A stretch of DNA of 64,000 bases, taken from the NCBI RefSeq assembly GCF_030129945.1, contig NZ_JARRAF010000020.1, positions 27,368-91,367 on the forward strand. The letters run 5' to 3'. This DNA is from Parachitinimonas caeni (GTDB lineage Bacteria > Pseudomonadota > Gammaproteobacteria > Burkholderiales > Chitinimonadaceae). Positions 47,710-56,184 of the stretch are shown here, piece after piece. The notes below the pieces were generated by a model that saw only the letters and a program-made list of their open reading frames with translations, did not search any database and was not told where the DNA came from. Numbering within the stretch: the stretch's first letter is position 1; every line of letters starts with the position of its first letter. The position numbers and the translations under genes were made by a program.

Positions 47710-48949
47710 CGGCATCGACTGCAGCGCGAAATTCGGCAGCTGCGGCGCGTAGCCCTGCTGGGTGGCGATCCAGCCAGCTGGCAACGATCAGCATATAGTC
47801 GTCGCTACCAATCGCTGTTCGGTAATCGGTCAGCCCGCCAGGATGCTTGCCACCTTGTACGATTGGTAGCATCGGCCGGGCGCTGGCCGGGCCACACGCT
47901 GCGGCCAGCAGGGCAGCGTGGTCGGCATGCGATGCGGCGGCGGTAGCAAAGGGGCCGGGCGTGACAAACCAGTCGGCACCCAGCTGGCGTAACCAGTTGC
48001 CCAATACGCTATCAGCAATCTGCCAGTGGGGGTGGCGGGTCAGCATTTCGGCAAAGGTTTGATGGGCCAGCAGGGGGAGTTGGGCTTGTCGTGCCAGCAT
48101 CGGCAGGACACCCAGCCCTTGAATGAACGGTGCGACCAGTACCCCATCCACACCCAGCCGGCAGGCGGCATCCCAACGGGCGGGCAGCTCGTCTGGCTCG
48201 CATAGCAGGTTGGCAATATAAAACTTGCGCTCGCCGCTTTGCTGCATGGCATCGTCGCGGGCTGCCAACATGGCTTGCAGATGTTGTTCAAAGCAGGTTT
48301 GGTCAGCAAAGCTGGCCAATTCGTCATCCTTGACCAGATGAAAACCTCCGGCGAGAACATCCCGGTTGATGCGCTGCATGGTGGCGGTATCCAGCCCGAC
48401 GGCGGGGCGCATCGAACGGCAGAGCAGGGGGCCGGCCGTTTGCTGTACCTTCTGGCGAATGCCGGCGATGCCAAAGGCCGGGCCGGGGCCGAATGTTGCT
48501 GGCAACCGGGCCTCCTGCAGAATGAATCCACTCAGATAACCCAGCCGTGGCAACTCGCCGATCACGATGTTGAACAGCTGGCTGGCCCGGCGGCCAAGCA
48601 GCTTCAAGGGAATCGCCAGTTCGATCTGATACCACTGCTGCTGTTTACGATGATCTGCATAAACCTCGGTCGCGAGTTGATAGCTTGCAACATCGGAGGG
48701 GGCTGGTTCTGCCACGGGTTGGATACGCCACACGCGAATAGTCCAGTCATGCAGGGTATGCGGCTCGACATAGCCGGTAATCGCAACGGTGGCGGCGCTT
48801 TGCTCCATCGCCATGCCTAGTGCCACCGCTTCACCATCGCAGGCGCTACATACCTGATAGCGGGCCAGCAGGTAGTTAGCGGGATCCAGATCGGATTGCC
48901 ACACATAGCACTGGGGATGGCTGCTCTGAGGGATACCGCCCGAGCTCAT
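47699..48949 (-). CDS. RuBisCO-like protein (diverged form IV type)
   Basis: A 416-aa protein with the RuBisCO large-chain fold: an N-terminal ferredoxin-like domain (about 14-130) and a barrel starting at FGPGPAFGIAGIR (153-165). The metal-site motif is intact as VKDDE (K207 for carbamylation, D209, E210), and the substrate histidine is at LLAHQTF (H296). Other catalytic residues are lost: the KPK motif reads RPA (181-183), loop 6 (VTPGPFATA) has no lysine, and the late GGG reads VASW. So it cannot be a carboxylase; enolase- or isomerase-type chemistry is likely for such proteins. Start ATG overlaps the IspD-like stop (ATGA). Its stop codon is from a repeat. Confidence 0.85.
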   Translation of the reverse strand: MSSGGIPQSSHPQCYVWQSDLDPANYLLARYQVCSACDGEAVALGMAMEQSAATVAITGYVEPHTLHDWTIRVWRIQPVAEPAPSDVASYQLATEVYADHRKQQQWYQIELAIPLKLLGRRASQLFNIVIGELPRLGYLSGFILQEARLPATFGPGPAFGIAGIRQKVQQTAGPLLCRSMRPAVGLDTATMQRINRDVLAGGFHLVKDDELASFADQTCFEQHLQAMLAARDDAMQQSGERKFYIANLLCEPDELPARWDAACRLGVDGVLVAPFIQGLGVLPMLARQAQLPLLAHQTFAEMLTRHPHWQIADSVLGNWLRQLGADWFVTPGPFATAAASHADHAALLAAACGPASARPMLPIVQGGKHPGGLTDYRTAIGSDDYMLIVASWLDRHPAGLRAAAAEFRAAVDAGFC

Positions 48950-49617
48950 GTCAGATACCTCGTCAGACACTGGGCCATCAGCCAGTCTTCGGGAGTGGTG
49001 ATTTTGATATTGGCTTTCTCGCCAGGCACGGACTGGACGATTGCGCCCGTGGCCAGCACCAGCTGCAGGGTGGATTGGGTCTGCAGGCCGTTCTGCCTGG
49101 CGTAGGCCAGGGCCGCCTGCATCGCCTGTCGCGAAAACACCTGAGGGGATTGGAAAATTCCGATCTGCTCGCGGGGAAAGTGCCGGGTGATCAGACCCTC
49201 GGCAATCAAACCCACCGGTACTTCGGGATCAAGCAATGCAGCGGCGGCACCGCTGGCCTGAGCGGCGGCAAACACCTGCCGCAGCAGTGTGGCGGTGACA
49301 AATGGCCGTGCGACATCGTGCAGCAACAGCCAGGGCGCTTGGCTGGCGGCAAACAGCTGCTGCACGGTCTGTTGCCGGCTGTCGCCGCCGGGCACGCATC
49401 GACAACCTGGGCACAGCTCGCTTACGGTAGCCAGATCCTGTGGTCGGCAGGCGATGACGACTTCTGTCGCGACGCTGAGCGCCTTGCGCGCTACCCACTG
49501 CACCAGAGGCGCCTCGTTGAGCTGAAGCAAGGCTTTGGGCCCTAGGCCCAGTCGGTTGCCGGAGCCTGCTGCGGGAATCAATACGGCCAGATCAGTGTAT
49601 ATGGGGCCGGCAGTCAT
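48946..49617 (-). CDS. IspD/ISPD-like cytidylyltransferase
   Basis: A 223-aa nucleotidyltransferase that should attach CMP from CTP to a sugar-alcohol phosphate. Motifs: LIPAAGSGNRLG (15-24, CTP site), K28, HDVARP (100-105) and K205 (ANIKITTPEDW). Compared with E. coli IspD the TPQ motif is SPQ (157-159), and the TD-acid segment of the substrate site is TQSTLQ (180-185), so the acceptor is probably not methylerythritol phosphate. TarI or human ISPD (CDP-ribitol) are models. The ATG overlaps the upstream stop (ATGA), and its own stop overlaps the next ATG the same way. Canonical IspD is possible but less likely. Confidence 0.82.
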   Translation of the reverse strand: MTAGPIYTDLAVLIPAAGSGNRLGLGPKALLQLNEAPLVQWVARKALSVATEVVIACRPQDLATVSELCPGCRCVPGGDSRQQTVQQLFAASQAPWLLLHDVARPFVTATLLRQVFAAAQASGAAAALLDPEVPVGLIAEGLITRHFPREQIGIFQSPQVFSRQAMQAALAYARQNGLQTQSTLQLVLATGAIVQSVPGEKANIKITTPEDWLMAQCLTRYLT

Positions 49618-51182
49618 TCCCGGCCTTCCTGCTTCAGGCGGGTGATAAGTTGAGCTTGCCACTGGCCAAGATAGTAAGCGTCCTGGTGCCGGCGGATTTG
49701 CCCAACCAATGCGGCCGCTTTGGCCCAGAACCCTTGCAGGATGTACTGATACAGTCGCCCATGCGCATGGCAGATGGCCACGGGTAGCGACTGTGGCAAG
49801 CGGCTGGGGTTGGATAACAGTGTGTCAAAATCCGGGTCGGGAATGCGCCACTGGCTGCCATATACCGCTTGCAGATAAGTCTCGGTGGGCGCAGGCGCCG
49901 GCCACGACTCGCCGCGCCAGTTGATCTGGCCAAAGTCAAAACGTGGCAGCTGGCAGAGAATGGGCTCGGGCAGATGGTCGAACCCCGCCAGAAACTTGTC
50001 GCCCTTGGGCTTCAGGTAGAACAGGTCCAGCATCTGTCCGCTGCCGGCATGAACAAAACACTGGTGCCAGACGGTCTGGCTGTCACCAGGCTGGAAGAGC
50101 GGGTAGGGCAGAAAGTCGCCCCCGGCGCACAAGGCAGTGCTGACTTGCTGGCGCGGGGTATCCCAGGGTAGGGCGAGGTCAAGGTCCTTGTCATGGGTCA
50201 GCAGATCGCCTCCACGCACAATGCCAAGCAGGGTGCCTGCGAACAGGCCAAAGCGCAGGCCGGCCGATTCAAGGCATTGCCGTGCCCGCTTGAGTACGGC
50301 GTGGCCCTGGATTGGGGAAAACGGCCGAGTCGGAATCGGTCGCAGTTCAGGCGTCGCCAGCAGAATCTCGACCGCCGCACGGAATTGCAGATTGGCCGCC
50401 ATCAGCTCGCCGAGCTGCTTCAATGCCGTACCCAGCACGTGATGCCCCGATGCACTGGCCTGCAGCTGAACGCTGTGGTGGGCGATTGTTGCCGCCGCAG
50501 CGGGCTGGGCATTGGCGAGCAATGCACCGGCCAGCTGCAGATGGGCAGTGGCGGAATGCGGTTGTAACTGAGTAAGCCGGGCAAAGTAGGGCAGAGCCGC
50601 AGCAGGTTGCCATGCGGCCTGCAGCAAGGCTCCCAGGTTGGCCAGAGCCGTACAGTGATCGGGCTGCAAGGCCAGCACCTGACGGAAACTCGTCGCCGCT
50701 TCGTTGCCACGCCCCGTGGCCCACCGTACATTGCCCAGCGTGATCAGGGCCGAAACATCATGGGCATCCAGCGCCAGGGAACGCTTGGCACAGACTTCAG
50801 CCTCTTTCAGATTGCCGCTGACCAGCTCGATTTCAGCCAGATTGCTCCAGGCACTAGCACGGGCGGGTGATAGTGTCAGACAATACTCGATTGCTGACCG
50901 GGCAAGCTGGTGCTGACCGCTGCGGATCAGGGCGACGCCATAATGGTCAAAGGCTTCCGCCCCGGCTCCGGGAAGGCGGGTAGCGTTTGCCAGGGCAGCG
51001 ACTGCGGCCGAGTCTTGGCCCTGCATCAAGCAGGCCAACCCCAGACGGTGCCAGGCGTAGCCATTGCAGGCATCCTGGATGATCAGGGCCTGCGCCAGTC
51101 GCATGGCATCGTTGAGTCGGCCTGCAGCCAGGAGCTGATCGAGTTGCTTCGCTTGCTGTGTCGAGCTGGGTTGGGTTGTCAT
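49614..51182 (-). CDS. TPR protein with LicD/fukutin-like phosphotransferase domain
   Basis: A 522-aa fusion: six or seven TPR repeats (residues about 12-280; for example AWSNLAEIELVSGNLKEAE, ALANLGALLQAAWQPA) followed by a LicD/fukutin-type domain (about 290-460). Motifs are GLFAGTLLGIVRGGDLLTHDKD cut to GTLLGIVRGG and HDKDLDL (H330, D331, D333, D335), then MLDLFYL, and YGSQW near the end. LicD moves phosphocholine and fukutin/FKRP move ribitol 5-phosphate from CDP donors to glycans. First gene of the operon, divergent from the PilJ-domain gene. ATG 51182 chosen over an upstream frame start with no family match. Confidence 0.82.
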   Translation of the reverse strand: MTTQPSSTQQAKQLDQLLAAGRLNDAMRLAQALIIQDACNGYAWHRLGLACLMQGQDSAAVAALANATRLPGAGAEAFDHYGVALIRSGQHQLARSAIEYCLTLSPARASAWSNLAEIELVSGNLKEAEVCAKRSLALDAHDVSALITLGNVRWATGRGNEAATSFRQVLALQPDHCTALANLGALLQAAWQPAAALPYFARLTQLQPHSATAHLQLAGALLANAQPAAAATIAHHSVQLQASASGHHVLGTALKQLGELMAANLQFRAAVEILLATPELRPIPTRPFSPIQGHAVLKRARQCLESAGLRFGLFAGTLLGIVRGGDLLTHDKDLDLALPWDTPRQQVSTALCAGGDFLPYPLFQPGDSQTVWHQCFVHAGSGQMLDLFYLKPKGDKFLAGFDHLPEPILCQLPRFDFGQINWRGESWPAPAPTETYLQAVYGSQWRIPDPDFDTLLSNPSRLPQSLPVAICHAHGRLYQYILQGFWAKAAALVGQIRRHQDAYYLGQWQAQLITRLKQEGRE

Positions 51183-51383
51183 GGTCTTGTCTGGTTGGCG
51201 CCGGCACGATTCTGGTTGGTAAGAAGGCGGCGGATTCGCCGACTCATATTCAGCAAGCCCTGCATGGCAGGCGGTGGCTTGCACAGACAAATTCTTATAC
51301 AGGTATCAGAACCGACTCCCGATCACCCAGGTTTGTATTGGCGTGGCTGGTGAAGATCCGGAGCTGGTTTCAAGGAGCAGGTA

Positions 51384-52181
51384 ATGCGTATTTCCCGATT
51401 GTTGGTTGGTCTGATTGTCAGTTTACTCCCGCTGCTGGCGGTCGCAGCACCCGCCAAGCAGGACGCGGCGAAAACCGATCCGGCAAAGCTTGCGGCAGTG
51501 GCCGCCTCGGAGCGTTTGCTGGCAGAACGCATGGGCAAAGCTTATGCGTTGCTGGCTCTGGGGTTGACCGATACCGACCCCAAGCGTCAGCTCGAAGAGT
51601 CTCGCGAGCGCTTCGACAGCCAGCTCAAAATGCTGCAACAGCTCAATAGCGGCGGCGAAGTAAAAGACAATTACGGGTTGCTGGGCCAGCTTTGGGGTGA
51701 TTACAAAACACTGGTTTCAGCCCCTCCCAGCAAAGAAGGGGGTGGCAAACTGGCCGAGTTGAATGAAGAGGTGGTGTGGATCGCCCAGAAAGGCTCGCAG
51801 CTGATGTTGCAGCAACCCGGGGTATCGACCGGGCAGGCATCCCGCGCAGCACAGGATCTGGCGACCTTGTCACAACGTCTGGCCAGGGTTTACCTGCTCA
51901 AAAGCTGGGGGCTGGGGCAGGCTTTTCTGGCAAAAGATCTGACGGCCGCCAAGGATGAGTGCCGAGCCTTGCTGATGCGCCTGCGCAACTCACCGCATAA
52001 CACCCCTTCCATTACTGCCCAGATTGATCTGCTGGCAACGCAGTGGACCTTTTTCGAACAGGCCATCAACGAGCTGGCACGCGCCAATAATGATCGCAAC
52101 TTGATCCGCAACGTTGCCACCACCAGCGAACGCATGTACGAGGTTGCCAGCGCACTGGCGACTCAATACGGTGATCGTTAA
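51384..52181 (+). CDS. Periplasmic protein with tandem PilJ-type (NarX/PilJ N-terminal) domains
   Basis: A 265-aa secreted protein (signal peptide about 1-21, cleavage after AVA) consisting of two PilJ sensor units: SERLLAERMGKAYALLALG (about 43-61), and TLSQRLARVYLLKSWGLGQ (about 155-175). PilJ/NarX domains sit in the periplasm of receptor kinases and pilus chemotaxis proteins, where the SQR motif senses nitrate or surface cues. Here no membrane helix, HAMP or signalling domain follows, so it is a free-standing receptor part or binding protein. AAGGAGCAGGTA precedes the ATG. Divergent from the TPR-LicD operon. Confidence 0.75.
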   Translation: MRISRLLVGLIVSLLPLLAVAAPAKQDAAKTDPAKLAAVAASERLLAERMGKAYALLALGLTDTDPKRQLEESRERFDSQLKMLQQLNSGGEVKDNYGLLGQLWGDYKTLVSAPPSKEGGGKLAELNEEVVWIAQKGSQLMLQQPGVSTGQASRAAQDLATLSQRLARVYLLKSWGLGQAFLAKDLTAAKDECRALLMRLRNSPHNTPSITAQIDLLATQWTFFEQAINELARANNDRNLIRNVATTSERMYEVASALATQYGDR

Positions 52182-52277
52182 GCGCTGGTGACATCTCTGC
52201 CGGGCGATGTGGGGGGCGTGGGCGATCCCGCTAGATTGCCCTCACAGCGCCCGGCGCGCATTCCCCGTTTTCAGCCA

Positions 52278-53276
52278 TCATTCCTGCTTGAGCAACCACT
52301 CCACATAGCGCGTCACTCCCTGGCTGACCGTCAGGAACTCGTCGTTGTAGCCACTCTTGCGCAAGCGGCTCAAATCGGCCTGGGTATAGCTCTGATACTT
52401 GCCTTTCAGGCTATCAGGGAAGGGAATGTATTCAATCAGCCCTTCCGCCACCATGGCGACAAGATCTAGCGGCGGCTTGCCCTCAGCGGCCCGGCAGGTA
52501 TTGACGACGGCAATGGCGATGTCGTTGAACGGCTGCGAGCGACCTGTTCCTACATTGAAGATACCGCTCTCGTCCGGATTGTCGAGAAACCACAGGTTGA
52601 CCTTCACGATGTCTTCAATCGACACAAAATCTCGCACCTGTTGGCCATTGCCGTAACCGGCCCAGCCCTCGAACAGCTTGACCCGGCCCTGGCTGCGGAA
52701 TTGCTTGAAGTGGCTATAGGCTACCGAGGCGCCCGCCCCCTCTTTGTGCTGCTCATGCGGACCATAAACGTTGAAATAGCGCAGACCTACCACTTGCGCA
52801 TCCAGCGCGTCCCAGCGGCGTCGCACGATCTGGTCAAACAGTAGCTTGGAGTAACCGTATACATTCAGCGGCTTCTCGTATTGGGGTTCTTCGCTGAAGG
52901 TACTACTGCCCCCGTAAACGGCAGCACTGGATGCATAGATGAAGGGGATGTCATCGGCCTGGCAGAATTCAAGCAGGGCCAGCGAATATTGGTAATTGTT
53001 ATCGAGCATATACCGGCCGTCGTGCTCCATGGTGTTGGAACAGGCGCCCTGATGCAGCACTGCCCGGAATTCGCCATCGTAATCACCGGCCTCCAGCACA
53101 TCGAGGAAGTCTTCTTTGTCGAGGTAATGGGCAATTTCGCAATCGACGAGATTGCGGAATTTGTCGCCGTTTTTCAGGTTGTCCACGGCAATGATGTCGG
53201 TTTCACCTCTGGCGTTGAGCGCCCGGATCAGGTTTGAGCCAATGAATCCTGCGGCGCCGGTCACGACGATAGTCAT
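52278..53276 (-). CDS. hldD: ADP-L-glycero-D-manno-heptose 6-epimerase
   Basis: NADP short-chain epimerase giving ADP-L-glycero-D-manno-heptose for the LPS inner core. 332 aa. [11 protein letters not shown] binds the cofactor, YGYSKLLFD holds the catalytic YxxxK, and [17 protein letters not shown] is the family motif. Full length, same strand as hldA but separated from it by msrB and a plus-strand gene. Confidence 0.96.
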   Translation of the reverse strand: MTIVVTGAAGFIGSNLIRALNARGETDIIAVDNLKNGDKFRNLVDCEIAHYLDKEDFLDVLEAGDYDGEFRAVLHQGACSNTMEHDGRYMLDNNYQYSLALLEFCQADDIPFIYASSAAVYGGSSTFSEEPQYEKPLNVYGYSKLLFDQIVRRRWDALDAQVVGLRYFNVYGPHEQHKEGAGASVAYSHFKQFRSQGRVKLFEGWAGYGNGQQVRDFVSIEDIVKVNLWFLDNPDESGIFNVGTGRSQPFNDIAIAVVNTCRAAEGKPPLDLVAMVAEGLIEYIPFPDSLKGKYQSYTQADLSRLRKSGYNDEFLTVSQGVTRYVEWLLKQE

Positions 53277-53514
53277 CTGCTGTCCGTTTCTAATTTGAAT
53301 TGCGATGCGTAATTGTACCTGCCATCGGCGCCTTCAGCGTTTTCGCGATCCGGCACGGGATGAATGGATTATTCATTAGCATTTATTAATTTATTTAAAG
53401 CTATGAAATAAAAGGGGAATATCAATTTTTATAGCGTTATGACGTTCGATTTTCATGGGGAGATCATATTCGACTGCCAAGATCGCGCCACTTTCAGTCT
53501 ATCGGCTCACGATC

Positions 53515-54624
53515 ATGCGCAAGTTTCTGTTTGGCATTCTCATGTCCCTATCCTTCCACGTTGCCGCCAGCGACAACGCTATCCAGGTCTTGCAGGTGCT
53601 CGATTTGAGTGGACCCAATGGCGATACCGGTCGGGATTTCTCGACCGGGGCCAAGGTGTATCTGGATGCGATCAATGCGAAAGGCGGCATTCATGGCCGG
53701 CTGGTGAATCTGGTGCTGGCCGACGACCAGGGCGACGCCAGCCGTACGGTGGCGCTTACCCGCAAACTTAGCGCGCAGTACCGGCCTGCGGCGTTATTTG
53801 GTTATATGGGTGCGGATAACGTCAAGGCGGTGGTGGCGCAGTCAGCTGGCAGTGCCGCACAACTGCCTATGGTTGCGCCTTATGTCGGCATCGACATTGC
53901 GCCGCAGGATGATGCTCCCGTGTACTACCTGAGGGCGGGGTCGGATGACGAGATCCGCAAGATTGTCCGCATTGCGCAATCGTCCGGTTTACGCAGGATC
54001 GCTTTAGTGGCCGGCAATGACACCTTGGGCAAGGCGACGGTCGAGGGGATTCGCAATGGTTTGAGCGAGTCTTCGGGAACGCAGGTCACCAATATCACGT
54101 TGTTGCCCAATAGCACCGAAGTCGGCAAAGAGGCGCGACTGGTGGCCCAGTCCAACCCGGATGCTGTGATCCTGGCAGCACCCACGCTGACGTCGGCGGC
54201 CTTTGTCCGCGCTTGTCAGGCACTGCGGCCGGGTACCCAGTTTTTTGCGTTGTCCTGGATCAATCCGCAGACGTTGGCGGAGTTCGTCGGTAGTCAGAAT
54301 GTACGATGGGTTGCGATCAGTGCCCTGGTACCTTCGCCCTATAACCCAGTCACGCCCGTCGCCCGTGATTTTGTGCAAACCTTGGCCAAGTATCGGGATG
54401 AGGCGCCGAATTATGCTTCGTTTGAAGGTTATCTTTCAGCGAAGATGCTGGTAGAAGCGTTGAAAAAGGCGCGAGATGGCAACAGTACCGCCCTAAAGCT
54501 GGCACTCGACAACACCAATCTAGATCTGGGAGGGATGCAATTGAGAATGGCCCCCGGTAACCGGCGGGCATCACGCTATGTCGAGATGGGAGTTTTCTCA
54601 AATGCCGGGCGGCTGGTGAACTAG
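53515..54624 (+). CDS. Orphan periplasmic ABC-type substrate-binding protein (LivJ-like)
   Basis: A 369-aa secreted type I periplasmic binding protein (signal peptide about 1-19, cleavage after VAA). Starts of the Leu/Ile/Val-receptor fold are LDLSGPNGDTGRDFSTGAKVYLDAINAKGGIHG cut as LDLSGPNGDTGRDFSTG and LDAINAKGGIHG, and VLADDQGDASRTV follows. No permease or ATPase gene is beside it. Such orphans can serve distant transporters or sensors. The signal-peptide ATG is chosen although it lacks a clear ribosome site; a longer frame from 53455 is possible. Its neighbours are all LPS or repair genes on the other strand. Confidence 0.8.
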   Translation: MRKFLFGILMSLSFHVAASDNAIQVLQVLDLSGPNGDTGRDFSTGAKVYLDAINAKGGIHGRLVNLVLADDQGDASRTVALTRKLSAQYRPAALFGYMGADNVKAVVAQSAGSAAQLPMVAPYVGIDIAPQDDAPVYYLRAGSDDEIRKIVRIAQSSGLRRIALVAGNDTLGKATVEGIRNGLSESSGTQVTNITLLPNSTEVGKEARLVAQSNPDAVILAAPTLTSAAFVRACQALRPGTQFFALSWINPQTLAEFVGSQNVRWVAISALVPSPYNPVTPVARDFVQTLAKYRDEAPNYASFEGYLSAKMLVEALKKARDGNSTALKLALDNTNLDLGGMQLRMAPGNRRASRYVEMGVFSNAGRLVN

Positions 54625-54653
54625 CCGCCGGCAGTAGAGCGGGATATTGCTGT

Positions 54654-54704
54654 CTAGGCGCTGTTGACATTTTTTTCCGGAAACAAAACGTCAACAGCGC
54701 CTAG
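54654..54704. repeat. Palindromic repeat element C (minimal, 51 bp)
   Basis: Ends CTAGGCGCTGTTGAC and GTCAACAGCGCCTAG are perfect inverse copies, with a 21-base centre TTTTTTTCCGGAAACAAAA-like. It equals element A with the middle removed. CTA at 54701-54703 is the complement of the msrB TAG stop. The change of T to G at position 7 is matched in the other arm, a compensating change that suggests the stem is kept. Confidence 0.85.
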
Positions 54705-55093
54705 GTCTCTGGGTCGAGATCAATCGACGCCGAATTGACGCAGTAGCGTAGGCCGGTCGGACCTGGGCCATCCGGAAAGACATGGCCAAGATGCGCGTCG
54801 CAGATGGCGCATAAGATTTCCGTGCGGACCATGCCATGGCTGCGGTCCACCTTTTCTGCGACGACACCCGGCAATGCTTGCCAGAACGATGGCCAGCCAC
54901 AGCCAGCATCAAACTTGGTGCCGGAGGTGAACAGTGGTGTATGGCAGCAGATACAGCAATATGTGCCAGCGGTGGTGGTATCCCAGTAGATACCGGTAAA
55001 TGGTGGCTCGGTATGCGCCTGCCGCGCGACTTTATATTGCATGTCGCTTAGCTGCTGGCGCCATTCGGCATCTGGTTTGATGACTTTCTTCAT
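54701..55093 (-). CDS. msrB: Peptide-methionine (R)-S-oxide reductase
   Basis: Repairs the R form of oxidised methionine. 130 aa, with two zinc CxxC pairs (YCCICCH and [10 protein letters not shown]), GWPSFW in the substrate pocket, and RYCVNSASI with the catalytic cysteine. ATG at 55093 matches the family start ([11 protein letters not shown]). Its TAG stop lies inside repeat C. Placed between hldA and hldD on the same strand. Confidence 0.95.
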   Translation of the reverse strand: MKKVIKPDAEWRQQLSDMQYKVARQAHTEPPFTGIYWDTTTAGTYCCICCHTPLFTSGTKFDAGCGWPSFWQALPGVVAEKVDRSHGMVRTEILCAICDAHLGHVFPDGPGPTGLRYCVNSASIDLDPET

Positions 55094-55242
55094 CTCAGAC
55101 CTCCTGACTGCAGAAACTGCTAATCGTGCGCTTTGGCGGCTATGGCGAGGGCGGTTGAATTGCTTGGGAGTACGAACCTCGGTGGCGGCTTGCAGGCTAC
55201 ATGGTGTCATGTCTCATCAAGCGGTTGCAGACCCCCACCCCA

Positions 55243-56184
55243 TCAGGCTGGGCCAAATAATTCGTCAGCGCTGACTACTGCCGTTCCCAGTTTAGCCACG
55301 ACCAAGCCTGCTGCACGGTTGGACCAATCCATGGCGGCAGGAAGATCCAGCCCCGCACCCAACATGGCACCGAGCGTGGCAATCACGGTATCGCCGGCGC
55401 CAGAGACGTCGTATACCTCACGTGCGACGGTAGGGTGGTGCACCGCGCTACCAGGCTGAAACAGGCTCATGCCTTCTTCGCTGCGCGTGACCAGCAGGGC
55501 ATCCAGAGCCAGCTCCTGCCGTAGCTTCTGTGCGCGTTCGGTGAGGTCGGCTTCGTCTTGCCAGCGGCCAACCACTTGCTTGAGTTCCGAGCGATTGGGG
55601 GTAAGCAGTGTCGCGCCAGCGTAGCGGCGATAGTCATCACCCTTTGGGTCGATCAGCACGGGTTTGCCGGCGGTGCGTGCGGCTTCGATCATTGCCGTGA
55701 CGTGAGTCAGCCCCCCTTTGCCATAGTCGGAGAGAATGACGACATCGTGCTCGGCAAGGGCTTGCTTGAATTCGTCGAGCTTTGCCGCCAGCACCTCATG
55801 ACTGGGGGTGTGCTCGAAATCGAGCCGGATCAGTTGCTGCTGGCGGGCGATGACGCGCAATTTAATCGTCGTGGTAATGCTGCCATCGCGATGCAATGAG
55901 GTCGCGATGCCATCCCGCTGCAGCAGGTTGTCGAGCTGATCGCCGGCTTCATCGCGTCCGACCACCGAGAGCAGAGTGGCTTGGGCCCCCAGTGCCGCAA
56001 TATTGCGCGCCACATTGGCCGCACCACCGGCCCGGTCTTCGGTACGCATGATGCGCGCAACGGGAACCGGCGCTTCGGGAGAAATGCGTTCGCAGTCGCC
56101 AAACCAGTAACGATCAAGCATGACGTCGCCGACAACCAGCAATCTGGCCCGTGCTAGCGATGATTTGAGCGGATGCAGGCTCAA
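55243..56184 (-). CDS. hldA: D-glycero-beta-D-manno-heptose-7-phosphate kinase
   Basis: Ribokinase-family kinase of ADP-heptose synthesis for the LPS core; separate from the adenylyltransferase domain, unlike the fused HldE of E. coli. 313 aa. [25 protein letters not shown] cut as [10 protein letters not shown] and RISPEAPVP is typical, GGAANVARN is a PfkB signature, and [13 protein letters not shown] ends in the catalytic D. TTG start overlapping the ugd TGA stop (TTGA), the best supported start since no ATG lies near. hldC is not in the window. Confidence 0.93.
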   Translation of the reverse strand: MSLHPLKSSLARARLLVVGDVMLDRYWFGDCERISPEAPVPVARIMRTEDRAGGAANVARNIAALGAQATLLSVVGRDEAGDQLDNLLQRDGIATSLHRDGSITTTIKLRVIARQQQLIRLDFEHTPSHEVLAAKLDEFKQALAEHDVVILSDYGKGGLTHVTAMIEAARTAGKPVLIDPKGDDYRRYAGATLLTPNRSELKQVVGRWQDEADLTERAQKLRQELALDALLVTRSEEGMSLFQPGSAVHHPTVAREVYDVSGAGDTVIATLGAMLGAGLDLPAAMDWSNRAAGLVVAKLGTAVVSADELFGPA

